From assembly GCF_000005505.3 (NCBI RefSeq), contig NC_016134.3:28099584-28163583 (forward strand): a stretch of 64,000 bases of DNA, written 5' to 3'. The stretch is from Brachypodium distachyon. Lineage: Eukaryota; Streptophyta; Magnoliopsida; Poales; Poaceae. Below, piece after piece: positions 34,018-46,210 of the stretch (its first letter is position 1; the number at the start of each line of letters is the position of its first letter). The position numbers and the translations under genes were made by a program. The notes beneath the pieces were generated by a model. The model was given only the letters and a program-made list of their open reading frames with translations. It ran no database searches and had not been told where the DNA came from.

Positions 34018-37000
34018 TGTCGCAGAAGGAGACGACCGGGGGGTCGCAACGGACGATGAGGAGCGGGAAGCCCCGCGCCCCTTGCCGCCGCCCGGCCCGC
34101 ATTGCCTGGGGCGCGGCCGGGCCGCCACGATGCCGCCGCCTCCACCGGCCCCCGCCCCTTCCTCCCCCGCCGACGCCACCACCACGGCGGCCGTCCCCGC
34201 CGCCGACAGCATCGCCTTCACCGCCCCTGCCGAGGTAAGGATTAGGGTTAGGTTTAATTTTCTGTTTATGTTTAGTTAGGGTTTAAAATCTTATTGTTTA
34301 TGTTTAGTTAGGGTTTAAAATCTTTAGTTCTGTAGTTAATTAGGGTTGAATCTTGCTGTTTTCTTAATTAGGGTTGAATCTTATTGTTTATGTTTAGTTA
34401 GGGTTGAATCTTGCTTTTTTTTTAATTAGGGTTGTTGTTAATGTTTAGTTAGGTTTAAATATTGTTGTTTATGTTTAGTTCTAGCTATTTAGGATTTATA
34501 TTGCTGTTTATGGTTAAGTATTGATGTTATTGCTGTTTATGGTTTAATGATACATGCATGTGATCCCGACCATCGTGTCGGTTGATATGAGGAATGTGGG
34601 TCCGGCCGTCGTGCCGGGTCATTGAGAAGGGTCCGGCCATCGTGCCGAGGGGGTATATGTGGGTGAGAGTTTTTTTATGCAGGTATAACATTCGGGTAGA
34701 CTCATTTGTTGTTTTACAGTAATGGTCATGCCGAAATTTTCTTGTTTTACAGCATAGGTCATGCCGAATTTTTTCCTTTTAAAAAAAAATTACTTTTATA
34801 AGTGTTGGATAGGAACCTCAGGCTCGCGTTGAAGAGGTGCCTGAGCAGCTACCGGTTGTGGAGGGAGAAGTCAAAGAAGAAGCGGGGACATCTTCCTCGG
34901 GCTCAGAAATTGCCATGAGCGATGGCTTCGAGCAGGGCGAAGAAGGAGCCAAGGAGCAGCTGTTCCTTGAAGGAGCTGAGGAGCAGCTGCTCCTTGAAGG
35001 AGAAGCTAACGAGGAAGAAGCCCAGGGTGCGACGTCTCAGGCTATGGAGTCCACTACTCAGTCAAAGTCCAAGCGGGGGGTGAACAAGGTGCCGACGGAG
35101 TCGTGGGTCGTCACCAAGCTAAATAAAGAAAGCTACCCGGAGGAACCGGTGGAGGCTGCAGAAAGATTCTCGGACACATGCAACGCCATCATATGAGTAC
35201 GCGCTCGGATCTATCAAAGATGGAGCGACGTCCCGAAAGCTGTGAAGCAGGACTGTTACGAGGCGGCATGAAAGCGATTCGTGCCTACCAATGATGAGAT
35301 CAGGAGACGGTTGCACCAAGTCGTGAGGAAGGGCCAGAGCACGTGGCAATATAACTGCAGGAATCTCATCGGCAAAGACTAGAAGACAATGGTTAACAAG
35401 TACTGGAAGGGGATCTCGGAGGAGGACTAGGAGAGGTTCAATGTGTGGGTCAGGTCAGATGAATTCAAAGCCAGCCAAAAATGGTACAAGGAGCTTTGTG
35501 AGAAAAGGCCCTTCGACCACCGCGTCGGCAGTCCTGGACGCTCCGGAAAGTAGAAGGTGCGGGCGAAGGAGGACGCCGCATTGGACGAAGCCGGTATACA
35601 GCCGAGGGTCCCAACTTTGCTTCGCGGTGAGCGCTCCAGCAAATGGCTGCGGTTGTCCATGACCGCAAATCAGTGCGCGGGCCTAGAGCCTATGTCAGAG
35701 AAGCAAGAGGCTGCGCTCGTAAGGCCTCGTCCTGACATCATCTTTTATCGGTTGGGCTTCTTATACTCACATATAAGATTAACACCGAGCATGTTGTTTT
35801 TTGTATACAGGGTGCAATGGATCCGACTCCCACTCGTCTATCAACCAACAGTGGGATGATGCCATCAGCTACGCTCTGCAACGAAATGAGCATGGGGGCT
35901 ATATGCGAGGTGTCGGTTTCGGGCCCTTTCGCAGGCAGATGGCGAAAGAGCAAGGTTCCCGCAAACGCAGAAGGGCGTCCAGGAAAGAACAGTGCTCAGA
36001 GGAATTAGATGAGAAGATCCGGGTGTTGGCGAGGGAGGAGCTCAGGAAGCTCATGCGGCATGCAAGGGACCAGCGTGACGTCGACAACTTCATTGATCAC
36101 AGTGTTTTCCCGCCCACGCCCATCCAACCGCCCCCACCCACACCGGATCCGTCCCCGCTACCCAATAAGAGCACCTCATGCTCCAGCAACGAGGACCAGC
36201 TTGACCTGCTTGGGCCACCCGATGAGAACCTCACGGTAAGCGTCTTCCAACGCTACGAAAAATAGTGAAATACCACTATCATGCTCCAATCTATTAATGA
36301 TGTTGCCATGTTTGTCATGCATAGAAGGACGCCAAATGCCGGCTACACATGCCGACGGTGGGGAATCCTCTGGGCGCATGCGGGTTGTTGATGCCGCGTA
36401 CGGCCGTGGTGCACCACGTGACCTTGCGAGACGACATGGTCAGGGTGCAGGTGGACTCCGTGCTCAAGGGCTTCGAGGACGAACCGGTCCCTTATCTTCC
36501 GCATGAAGAGGCGACGACCCTAAGGGATTGCGTCAACTCCTACCTCATCTGGCCTAGGAGGTTGCTTGTCCTCGCTACGGAGCCTTCTCCGTCTCCATCT
36601 CCGTCGCCCCGCCTCGGTCCGTCTCCACCCGCCCGGTGCCTGACGTCTCCGTCGCCGCTTGGCGCCTCACCCGGTCCTTTGGACTACGAGCCCGCGGAAC
36701 GAGACTTCTCACCTGCGGCGGAGTGCAGTGATGACAATGCAGGCCAAAATCCTTCGTCGCTGCCCAAACCCGAAGCCCCGAAGCCATCCGCACCAAGACC
36801 CGTCCCTCGGAGAGCCGCGGCACAATCGGCCTTGTTGGAGCCCCGTCCAAGTGCCCCATTTGGGTTGCAGGTCCCTCATAAACCGGACAGTTCCGATTTC
36901 CTGAGACGCAGGAAAAACAAGAGGGGGACAGGCGGCAAGGCAATCAAGGGGTCCTCCAAGGAGGGGGAAGAGTCGTCTTCCACGGGAAGACAACCAAAGA

Positions 37001-38121
37001 CCGCGCCACAGATAGAAGCAATTTGGGAAGACCGACCAGACATTCTGAAGATGCCCACCCACCCCCGTGTTGGAGATAGATTGTCTGATGGATCTTATTT
37101 CGTGGACAGGCAATTCTCCCAATTTGTGTTGTTCCACCCCGGACAACCGATTGTGTCCCAGGATGACCTGTATCGCCCGCCACGGGAGATGCAAGAGCTC
37201 GATGAAAAGTACATGAATGTGGCATCATCAGGCGCAGACCTAACAAATTTGGAAATGAGGATTCGAGTGCCAAAGCATTATGGCTTCTTTGACTCGAATA
37301 CGGGGGAAATCCAGAGGGAAAACGACGTTACCTTCGGCATTGACTTCCTCGACTTGTTTCACCTCTTCAACCGCAAGTGCCTCGACAACGCCATATTAAG
37401 ACTATGGTGTGTACACTACACGAAGGTGGCCTATAGGGTGAAGCAATATGGGATGGCCGTCGCCGACCCACTTCTCTTCAACGCCACTTTGCTTGGTCCA
37501 GACCCATTGTTGGCCGAAAGTAGAAGGTTGGCCATCGAATACCTCACTCAATTCATGTTGAAGCACAAAGACCGCCGTTTTGTATTGATATTGTACCATC
37601 TACAGTAAGTTGTTTTCAATTCGTGTGAATACATAAATCTTTTTCCGTCGGAAGACTTGTTATATTATTTGGCTAATCCAATGTGCGTCCTTTTGTCAAA
37701 TAGCGGCCGTTGGGTGACAATCGCCATCTGCCTCGATATGGGACGGGTCACATATTTTGATCCACTGCGACGCAAGGGGAATGAACCACAACACGACTTT
37801 GAGCCGACCAAATATGTCATCGACGCAGCCTATCGCGACGCGGTGAAATGGTACGGGATGCCTAGCTTCAGCCGCAATCATGACGCTCCCCTCAGGCACA
37901 CTTTCAACTTCCCCTGCGAGGAACAGCCTGAAGGATCCGTCTACCGTGGTTACTACTACGCGCACACTATTCAGCAGATGATCAACGACTTCCAGCCGAA
38001 GGGGAAGAAGACCTTCGAAGAAGTGAGGAATTGGTTTTTGGCCAACGCCGAGTTAGGGCACAACTCAGAAATTCTCGTGTACAAGATCCAGAAGGACATC
38101 GGCGAAATCCTCAACAAGTAG
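34018..38121 (+). pseudogene. CACTA second gene: En/Spm-like protein with degenerate Ulp1/C48 tail
   Basis: A GC-rich first exon starts at ATG 34018 (MSQKETTGGSQRTMRSGK) and ends at a GT near 34234. Acidic exons at 34820-35195 and a broken stretch to 35720 resemble the plant En/Spm (Ptta) transposase family, with at least four in-frame stops (for example 35194, 35269, 35380 and 35428). 35815-36262 carries ALQRNEHGGYMRGVGFGP, typical of that family, and a basic block. A Pro/Ser-rich linker plus RVPKHYGFFDSNTGEIQ and DFLDLFHLFNRKCLD follow (36349-37605). 37700-38121 encodes the C48-like part GRWVTIAICLDMGRVTYFD...EEQPEGSVYRGYYYAHT. Where the family has the catalytic His (HW) there is Arg, and the catalytic Cys region reads YRGYYYA, so the protease site is lost. 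No active product is expected. Confidence 0.75.
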
Positions 38122-38394
38122 GTCCTCAAATCGAGCGGGGATTACTTTGGCGGCGGGATTGTCGCCAAAAGTGGCTAAATTGTGTGGAACACTTCTATTT
38201 TTGGCTCATTCTTTCAAACACTTTGTATACATGCATGTGACTTGAATGTCTAACTCGTGTGGAACTTTGTAATATATTTGCTGCTATTCTGTTTCTTTCG
38301 TGCTGTATACTGTGCTGCTGTATTCCTGCTATTTCTGTGTTACAGGAATATTTATTTTTATAATTAATTCATTTATCTTTTTTCGGGGAAAAAC

Positions 38395-38729
38395 AGTACC
38401 AGTGGTGGTTATACACCACCGCCACTGGAAAAGGTTCCAGTGGCGGTGGCAAAAGACCGCCACTCGAAATGTCCAGTGGCGGGTAATTTGCCCGCCACTG
38501 ATGTACTCCACGCGCTTTTCGAGTGGTACCGGAGGGATTTACAGTGGCGGTTTGTAGGTCTTCGGTGGCGGGTATTTGACTCGCCATTGGTGATCTCGGT
38601 GCAGCAGTGGCGGGTATTTAACCCGCCACCGGTGCTGAAACCTCCAGTGACGCAGAGTTGGTGGCGGGCGTGATTACCGCCCCCAACCCCATTTTTTGAC
38701 CGCCACTGGAAGGGTTTTCTAGAGTAGAG
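38395..38729. repeat. CACTA right subterminal array, copy 1
   Basis: CCAGTGGCGG motifs in both orientations, ending CCACTGGAAGGGTTTTCTAGAGTAGAG. Its last 260 bp are nearly repeated at 42320-42574. No target duplication fits this end together with the left end at 29025. Confidence 0.75.
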
Positions 38730-39440
38730 AAATAAATGTTAAGAAAAGATGAAATCTTGTACAATGGGGAGTTTTCCTTTTCTTTGCCTTATCCTTCTTG
38801 TGAAGAGATCATCTCTTAGATAAGAGAAGTCTCATGCCTTTCTTCACCCCTCTCTTCTCCACATCAGCAATTATCCTACGTGGCATGTTTAAGAAAAAGC
38901 TGACATCACTCCAATGTACACGCCCTAAGCTGACTTGCACTTCTCTAATCATTTCGATTAACTTTTTATGCAGACAACTTCGCTTCTTGGATGGCAGAGA
39001 GCATATGTCTACACATATCAGTCTCGTACTCAAAATAAAGGCAAATTTTGACCACACTAACATCTGACGTGCTTTGCTTAGGACCCGATCGATAAATCAC
39101 TTTTAAACTTGTGCAAAGAAGATTAATTATTATCGAGTAACATATATCCTCTTTTTCTGCATTTTTGCTACGAATCATAGATCATCTACCGACACTGACA
39201 ATCAAAACTAATAGACAAAGACCAAATATTAGATCAACCCACAACAACCAAGTTTTACACATTTCTTCGATCCTCGGCGGCACCAAACTACGTACTACCA
39301 GGAGTTATCGAAACATGATTATTAACCAGCCTAGCGACAACCAACGATCATATATCGTCTCTTGCACGTCTGTTTTTGAAGTCCTGCACAGTACTAATCT
39401 GCTCAATACTTAAGCAAAGAACATAACAAGAAAACTATGT

Positions 39441-39916
39441 CAATCACGATTATGCAATAATTTTTCCTAAAAACAAATAACATTTTGATATTTACACATA
39501 AAGTCCAGTGAACATCGACAACATCCACAACACAAAAAATATTTCTGTTGTGACAAAAACTGCGAACAGAAATAAAGTATTGTCATAAACATCTGAAAAT
39601 CATATATAAACCATCGAATTTTCCACACAACCCAAACACCATGTGGGAATCAAAAGAGTCATCAAGGAATTCCCCACACATCCCAAATTAGCTTCTTAAA
39701 AACAACTCCGAACTCTCATCCTTAACACAAATTAATAACATTTTAGGCTATGTTTGGAAGAAGAGTATTTTAAAACCATAGTATCTGCAAACCAAAGTAT
39801 TTTGCCTTTAGGTAGAAGATATTAGAATTTTCAGAAACTAAAGTATTTTGGAGCATTTGAAATATTTTGGGCTATTTGGTATGATGTGTTTACCGAGTTT
39901 TTTAATGAAAAGATAT
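39441..39916. repeat. 476-bp direct repeat, copy 1
   Basis: Begins CAATCACGATTATGC and ends AATGAAAAGATAT. It is repeated with only scattered single-base differences and no length change at 41786-42261. The last third (GGCTATGTTTGGAAGAAGAG, AACCATAGTATCTGC, AACTAAAGTATTTTGG) resembles half of an hAT-like MITE. Neither copy codes for protein, and neither has TG...CA ends of an LTR. Confidence 0.85.
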
Positions 39917-40420
39917 CAGCTAGCAGGTACGCATTAGCCTATTTTTTCAATCTCTAACATTCAACTTGGATTGGGTCAATCGTACATAGAGCTACCCACA
40001 AGTTTTGTTCAATCGATCACATATATATTTCTCTAGCCGATTCATACTGCAAAAAACAACAACTTCTAACTAGCTTTGAAGGCAGCAACAATTGTTCGAT
40101 CTATAAGTTAATTTGCTTACGGTTTCTTGGATCCTGTAACAATCAACGCTGATCTGGCCGGCGAGCAGAGCACATGACACATTTCAACGCTGACTGGTGA
40201 AGAAGAGATGAAGCTAGATGCCAAACACCTAGGTTATGGAAAGGTAGGCAGCCGCCACGAGTTATCGAGGAAGCTAAGGAGACAAGGTGTTTTTCTTCCA
40301 CAAATTACTTAGAAGCAACCGTCTCCGATTGTCAGTTGGAAGAAGAATATAGACCAAAGCCAACATGCAAATGCTGTAATCTACCTTGTTTACATCTTGT
40401 ATCACTTATAGATTTAGTCA

Positions 40421-40422
<2 letters not shown>

Positions 40423-40455
<33 letters not shown>
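40423..40455. repeat. (TA)n microsatellite
   Basis: About 16 TA units in an uninterrupted run, flanked by AT-rich spacer. Confidence 0.95.
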
Positions 40456-40459
<4 letters not shown>

Positions 40460-40925
40460 TTATTTTTCATTTAAATATTTTTTTGGGAATCTCCTTTGCA
40501 ATACAAAACCTGTCGGTTTGCTATTAAACAAAGTATATAAAAATACTTCAATAAAATGGTGGTTGCTTTCAAAGATTACATGAAATCAGAGTTACTCGCT
40601 TGTGTATCGAAAGAAAATGATCTGATTCAATCAATTGCCGGAAGTATAGTAATTGGAATTTTGAAAATCATTGGGGCTCCTAAATATTGGAATTTGGAAT
40701 GACTTATTCTTATCTCTAAGGAATTGTCTCGGCGGTAATATGTCAAACACATAGAAGGTGTAATGAAGCTCTCTTTACATAGCCCATGAATTAAACGTTA
40801 CTTGTTGGTTATATACTTCTGTTTTGTTGACAAGATATGTGTAAGCATGTCATATAAGAGCTAGCTTGATTTCAGAGGTATACAACTCAACTTAAATATT
40901 GTTGTAATATAATAAAATCCTTACA

Positions 40926-41785
40926 TGAGCCGGGCCGCGATCCTACGTGGCGACGACCAAGTCAACGAATCCCGGAGACCGGTCAAATCGCCAATAAGGC
41001 ATAGCCATGCCAATTAGGCGCCGGTCAAAGGAGTCGAAGGGTCAATCCCTCCAAGCCATGGTCAAAGGAGCTAGAGTAAGGGTCAAGAAAGTTCTAGGAG
41101 CAAATTTACCACCTTACCCTCACTCTCCCTCTCCCTTAAGGGTAGCCATGATCTTTTGTCATGGACCCCTAGGCTATAAAAGCCCCCCATGGGGGCATGT
41201 ATCATTCACTCTCCATTGGAATAAGATCAAAGGGGAGAGGGCTAGAGCATCTCAAGGAGCCCGCTCTCGAGTGCTTGGGTTGAGCCTAATCTCGACTCGA
41301 CCTCGGGGACGCGACTTGAGAAACCTAGTTTCGAGGTTCCGGGCCCTCTAGCATGACCTCGACTCGAAGTAGAGGGATCGGGTTAGAGTCTCGAGGGTAT
41401 CCTAACCTCGCTACTTGGGAAGATGAGTTCGGCCCAGGTCCGAGGCGGCCCCTAGAGATCTCTCGCTATAGGCGACTTGGGAAGACGAGTTCGGCCCAAG
41501 CGCTTGGCTAACGACCCCCTCGAAGCCTCTCCTAACATAGGACTAAGTCCTATCCGCAGGGTCGACCGAACCTATTCAAAAAATATCGACGTGTCAACTT
41601 GTCCCAAGTGTACGGCGACCTTCGCTATAAGGCCGGCGTACACCCCCTACACCTTATTCTCACATTTGTGCCATCGTGCATTGGCACCCCGTACTCCCGT
41701 TGTTTTCTAGAACAACAACAGTGGCGCCGACCGTGGGGAACCCTCACCGCAATTGAATATTTGATGGCACCGACGAAGCCTATCT
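40926..41785 (+). mobile_element. gypsy-type LTR fragment with primer-binding site
   Basis: A GC-balanced block (starting about TGAGCCGGGCCGCGATCC) runs to TTCTAGAACAACAACAG and is followed at once by TGGCGCCGACCGTGGGGA (41722-41739), a primer-binding site of the kind used by grass gypsy elements. A promoter-like GGCTATAAAAGCC lies at 41171-41183, as expected inside an LTR. Internal sequence stops at 41785, where the 476-bp repeat begins, so only the 5' LTR and leader remain. The LTR start is an estimate; no gag or pol is present. Confidence 0.65.
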
Positions 41786-42261
41786 CAACCACGATTATGC
41801 AATAATTTTTCCTAAAAACAAATAACATTTTGATATTTGCACATAAAGCCCAGTGAACATCTACAACATCCACAACACAAAAAATATTTCTGTTGTGACA
41901 AAAACTACGAACAGAAATAAAGTATTGTCATAAACATCTGAAAATCATATATAAACCATCGAATTTTCCACACAACCCAAACACCATCTGGGAATCAAAA
42001 TAGTCATCAAGAAATTCCCCACACATCCCAAATTAGCTTCTTAAAAACAACTCCGAACTCTCATCCTTAACACAAATTAATAACATTTTAGGCTATGTTT
42101 GGAAGAAGAGTATTTTAAAACCATAGTATCTGCAAACCAAAGTATTTTGCCTTTAGGTAGAGGATATTACAATTTTCAGAAACTAAAGTATTTTGGAGCA
42201 TTTGAAATACTTTGGGCTGTTTGGTATGTTGTGTTTACCGAGTTTTTTAATGAAAAGATAT
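41786..42261. repeat. 476-bp direct repeat, copy 2
   Basis: The second copy of 39441-39916, joined on its left to the LTR leader and on its right, 21 bp later, to a piece of CACTA 3' end (from about 42283). Confidence 0.85.
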
Positions 42262-42282
42262 TTGTGGCTCATTCGGCTGTTT

Positions 42283-42574
42283 GGGATTACTTCGGCTGCG
42301 GGATTGTCGCCAAAAAACATCTTTTCGGGTAATTTGCCCGCCACTGATGTACTCCACGCACTTTTCGGGTGGTGCCGGAGGGATGTACAGTGGCGGTTTG
42401 TAGGTCTTCGGCGCCGGATATTTTACCCGCCATTGGTGATCTCGGTGCAGCAGTGGCGGGTATTTTACCCGCCACCGGTGCTAAAACCTCCAGTGACGCA
42501 GAGTTGGTGGCGGGCGTGATCACCGCCACCAACCCATTTTTCGACCGCCAGTGGAGGGGTATTCTGGAGCAGTG
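42283..42574. mobile_element. second copy of the CACTA 3' end, internally deleted
   Basis: It opens with GGATTACTTCGGCTGCGGG, matching 38139-38165 (3' side of the second transposon gene), then jumps to the subterminal array matching 38478-38729. About 300 bp of the other copy is absent. It ends GGAGCAGTG, a good CACTA terminus, followed by CCT. Confidence 0.8.
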
Positions 42575-42680
42575 CCTGTTCATCTAATACTCAGTTAAAA
42601 CGTGAAACTTTGCACATGTATTATTTCAGCGAAATCTGGTAAGTATATACTAGTAGTAGTACTAGCTTAATTAGACAGGT

Positions 42681-43061
42681 TGTCGTGGTGGTGTCACGGC
42701 AGATGCCATGGGATGTATTAACTTGGGGCCGATGGACGAAGGAGAAACCGGAGGAGGGAGTCGCCTGCTACCGCTACGTAAGCGGCGACTGCTTTCCCGT
42801 GATGAAGATAGACCTGCTTTACTTTGCGCCGCGCGGTCAGGATAAGACCGTTGAGAGATCTCGGTGCTAGCCGAGATCAGGATGCTCGTCCTTATCCTGC
42901 AAACTCACAAGATAAGATAGTCATGCCGGCATACACCCGGTATGTCGGCTTAGCGTTAGTTTGGCTTTACAATGCCGGCATATACGACCATGCCGGCTTT
43001 GCTTTCGTCATCTCGGCTAGAACGTGGCGTCATGACCCTACCCGGGGTCATGCCCCCAACA
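42681..43061. mobile_element. solo LTR with 5-bp target duplication
   Basis: Starts TGTCGTGGTGGTGTCACGGC and ends CATGCCCCCAACA, flanked by CAGGT on both sides (42676-42680 and 43062-43066). A TG...CA unit of 381 bp with an exact 5-bp duplication and no internal region is the product of unequal recombination between the two LTRs of one element. Confidence 0.85.
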
Positions 43062-44677
43062 CAGGTAGCTATCAGATAGTTAAGTGTTTTCAGGACCGTC
43101 GTTCCCCTCCCTGGCATCCATCAACATAACTTTTTCTAAACTGGAAAAAACATTGACAGTAGTAAATTTATAGAACTTTTACGAGAAAAATTAAGTAAAT
43201 AGACTAATTCACTACGTACAATAATGCCAAATGATTTAAATTGCCCCGCAAAGGTCTATTTATTGATATAGAAAAACAATATCGCTCTGTAGCTTGAATT
43301 TCCAAGTTTTCGTTTTGTTTCTTCTAAAGTGTATTCCCTAATAACAATTTTTTAATAACTAACACCCCCCCCCCCCCTTAGAAAATAGAAAAACACGCAC
43401 ATAGTTTAGTACATACGACATGTACTTTCTCGGATTCATATTAATTAACTATCTCAAATTTGCTCAAATATTGATGTATCTATATTAAAAAACGTCAAAT
43501 ATCGGCGGCTCTGATAAGTCGATTGAGATCTAAGCCTTCTACTTAAAAAATCAGGCGCTTGGGAAAATCAACACGCCCATCTGAATTTATCACGTGTTAG
43601 CGAATTGATTCCTTCGTTAGTTAGCTGCGTGCATCCGAGGGAGGAAATTACACGTTCCTTGGTTTGTTTTTGGTAATACAACGGGCGTGCGTCGGTGGGG
43701 TGGAGCTGCACCTGCAATACGTGGCGATTTCACTATCTTTAACCTGCTTCGTGGCCGATGCTGCACCTATGCATGTATAATCATCACGACACCAACGGTT
43801 CCCTTTCAAGCAAGAAAATTCACGCCACGCAATGTTCACGGGCAGTACGTGCATGCATGCGCGCGCGGGAAGGCCTGCCCGACCCGTAACGGCATGCATA
43901 CATGCACGCTTCCAGACAGCTCTCGAAGGTGCTCGAATCCACGACGCCGGCAAGCAGTTTGCTCGGTGTACGCATCGATCTTCTCGATGCGGCGAGCTTA
44001 TGCCATCCGCAGGGGTTGAACCTTAACCGATTTTTGTTGATGTGAAAAAGAAAAAAGAAAGAAAAAAAAGACTTTTCGTGAATAGTCAGACTCACGCATC
44101 CCTGAATGGCCGTGTGACGGTGTTTGCACAAGGTTTTAGTGTTTTGAAGCAGGGAGAGTGGTTGGTGCTGCCATTCTTCTTCCCCTGGCCACGGCCACGC
44201 AAAGGCGATGACAACATGATTTGTGATGGTGGAAGAAAGATCCACGACCGATGTGCCACAAAGTACGTGCTAGTCTCGTCGTGTGCAGTGGTCCGATTCA
44301 TTGGCTCAACAGATGGCCTATGACGGTGCTCCTCTAGGCTTGGGTATGTTGGTTGTCGTCCCCCCTCTCTCTCACTCACGGCGCTAGTTGGTGACAGCAA
44401 GTGTTAAGGTGTTATTTTTTCTTTTTGTGACCCTTTGTGCAATATTTAAGAAACATGTATGTATGGTTGTCTTGGTTTCGGTGAGCGCGTTGTAATCAGT
44501 GGCATGGATTTGTATAATTTAAATCACCATGTAGATAAGGGGTTCATATGTATTAATATTTGTAAGAAAAATAATATATGAATCTATACAACATTTCAAT
44601 AGAATGAACCCACATGATTCCATTTCTGAATCCACCTCGTGGTAATTTTGGTGTATGAACAATGGTCTTAAAAAAAA

Positions 44678-44767
44678 TACTCTTCCTGTCCAAAAATAAG
44701 TGACATGGATTTGTATAATTAGGAATCTATACAAATCTATATCACTTATTTCGTGACGGAGGAAGTA
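44678..44767. mobile_element. Stowaway-like MITE
   Basis: TA-flanked. Ends CTCTTCCTGTCCAAAAATAAG and CTTATTTCGTGACGGAGGAAG are inverted, and the core is mirrored as well (ATTTGTATAATTAGG / ATACAAATC). Confidence 0.75.
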
Positions 44768-44888
44768 TCTTCAACTTCATAGTAGTTACAAAGATAAGTT
44801 CAGCGTATGCAGTTTGGTCCATGAATCATAAAACAAATTGCTAATTAACCGTCTGATGCATGGCATGAAAATTAAAATCAAACGTAAT

Positions 44889-45021
44889 TACTCCCTCGGT
44901 CCAACAAAAGATGTCTCAAGTTTGACAAAATTTAAATGTATCTAGACATGACTTAGTATATAGATGCATTTAAATTTAGTTAAAGTTGAGACATCTTTTG
45001 TTGTACGGACAGAGTGGGTTA
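44889..45021. mobile_element. Stowaway-like MITE, same family as 4576-4703
   Basis: TA-flanked. The left end CTCCCTCGGTCCAACAAAAG, body ATGTATCTAGACATGACTTA and mirrored right end agree closely with the copy in SECA2 intron 27. Confidence 0.85.
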
Positions 45022-46210
45022 CGGGTAAAAATGGAAAAGAAGGCCACGCTCGCTCGGTATGGGCAGGCAGGCAGGCAAATGATGCCCATCAAAACGGCGA
45101 AAATCTTAGCGCCCAAGAAAAAAGGAAGGGAGTTAGTTGAATGGATTGACCACGTCCGGTCTGCGGTCAGCGAGTCCTGGACGGATCGAATGGACCATCA
45201 ACTCCAGTAATCAAGAACACGGGGCCTATATATATCTGTATGAACTCACCAGATCTTTCTTTTTATAAGGTTCTGCCGTCAGTGGTCACGCAGCAGGACC
45301 AGATCGAGTCCCGGACTAACAAAAAAAAAGGGATTCGAATCCTGACGCTTAATGACACAATCACATGTCAAAAAACACTGAGCTACCTACCCGCCCAATG
45401 CATGATTCCCAGTAACTGATCATTAAGCTTGCTGGATCTTAATTAACCCTGCTCCCATATGGAATCGATTCATGTATCCTGAGTTCCTGACATGAAAGAA
45501 CGTGGCGACAGACATCACATGATCCGCCCAAAGTCAGCGCCATACAACCGATACTGTATGAGCCCAAGGTACAGAAAACCCAGAGCCAAATGCATCAAGA
45601 ACAGTGCACGATCCTGCTCAACTGCACATGGGCAAAGGCATCTTCCCATCTGTAGATGTGTGGTTCCCTGCCCCCAAGGTTCATCCCATTTCTCAACTTG
45701 TATTAAGCGCGCCAAAGCAAAATTACAGACAAATGCAACCGAGCCAGGTGCCTCTAACTCCTGTTTGGCGATTGTAAAAAGGAATTAGTAATCCTACCTA
45801 GGAGGTTGATTATTTTTTTCACAGTCCGGTTCGATGTAATGCTTAACCCTTTGAGGCTTTGATCAACTTGCTTATAGCCGCTTTTATTCCATTTTTCAGA
45901 TGTTTATTACGAGAGCCGGTCGGTAACGTTGGGGGCCCTTTGCCCTTTGGCAGCCGTTAAGATTGTGCCCCGCTTAACCGTGCCGGGCCGGGGTTAATTA
46001 ACGACTGATGACGTCCCCCAAGCAAAAGCTTAAAACTAAATTAAACTGAAACTAAACAAAAGCCGCATAAAACGCAGCCCCCCATCCGTCGTCCTCTGCT
46101 GCTTCCCACACAACACACCCTTCTCTCTCTATCTCCCTTCCCCAAGAGGAACGAACGCGAATCGAAAAGGGACCGACGGAGGCGCGGGAGGGAAGGGGAG
46201 AAGGACGGCC

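Larger units (their letters stand above)
29025..42574 (+). mobile_element. large decayed CACTA complex
   Basis: The left end reads CGCTACTACGAAAAACTCC, a CACTA end with one changed base. CCAGTGGCGG-type subterminal repeats follow (29060-29610). Two candidate right ends exist. At 38729 the inverted sequence is CTCTACTCTAGAAAACCC. At 42574 it is CACTGCTCCAGAATACCCC, and only this one is followed by CCT, matching the CCT before the left end. Between lie a transposase remnant (30352-31780), an internal block of subterminal-type repeats (32027-33835), a second gene remnant (34018-38121), and foreign DNA (38730-42282). Whether this is one 13.5-kb element or two fused or nested ones cannot be settled by eye. 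Confidence 0.7.
43067..46210. other. intergenic with Stowaway MITEs, no gene seen
   Basis: Spacer upstream of the kinase gene, with a C-rich run at about 43366-43378 and two Stowaway-like MITEs (44678-44767, 44889-45021). Frames at 43640-44320 show no domain and no coding character. The last 150 bases before 46211 are the presumed 5' UTR and core promoter of the kinase, with CTCTCTCT/ATCTCCC pyrimidine stretches common in grass leaders. Confidence 0.55.

Noticed and set aside
33824..34279. Pro/Ala-rich frames in several phases
   Set aside because: These are alternative readings of the GC-rich first exon of the transposon gene, not separate genes.
45280..45370. tRNA-like text (GATCGAGTCCCGGACT, GGGATTCGAATCCTGACGC)
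   Set aside because: The T-arm-like motif has no matching acceptor or D arm.
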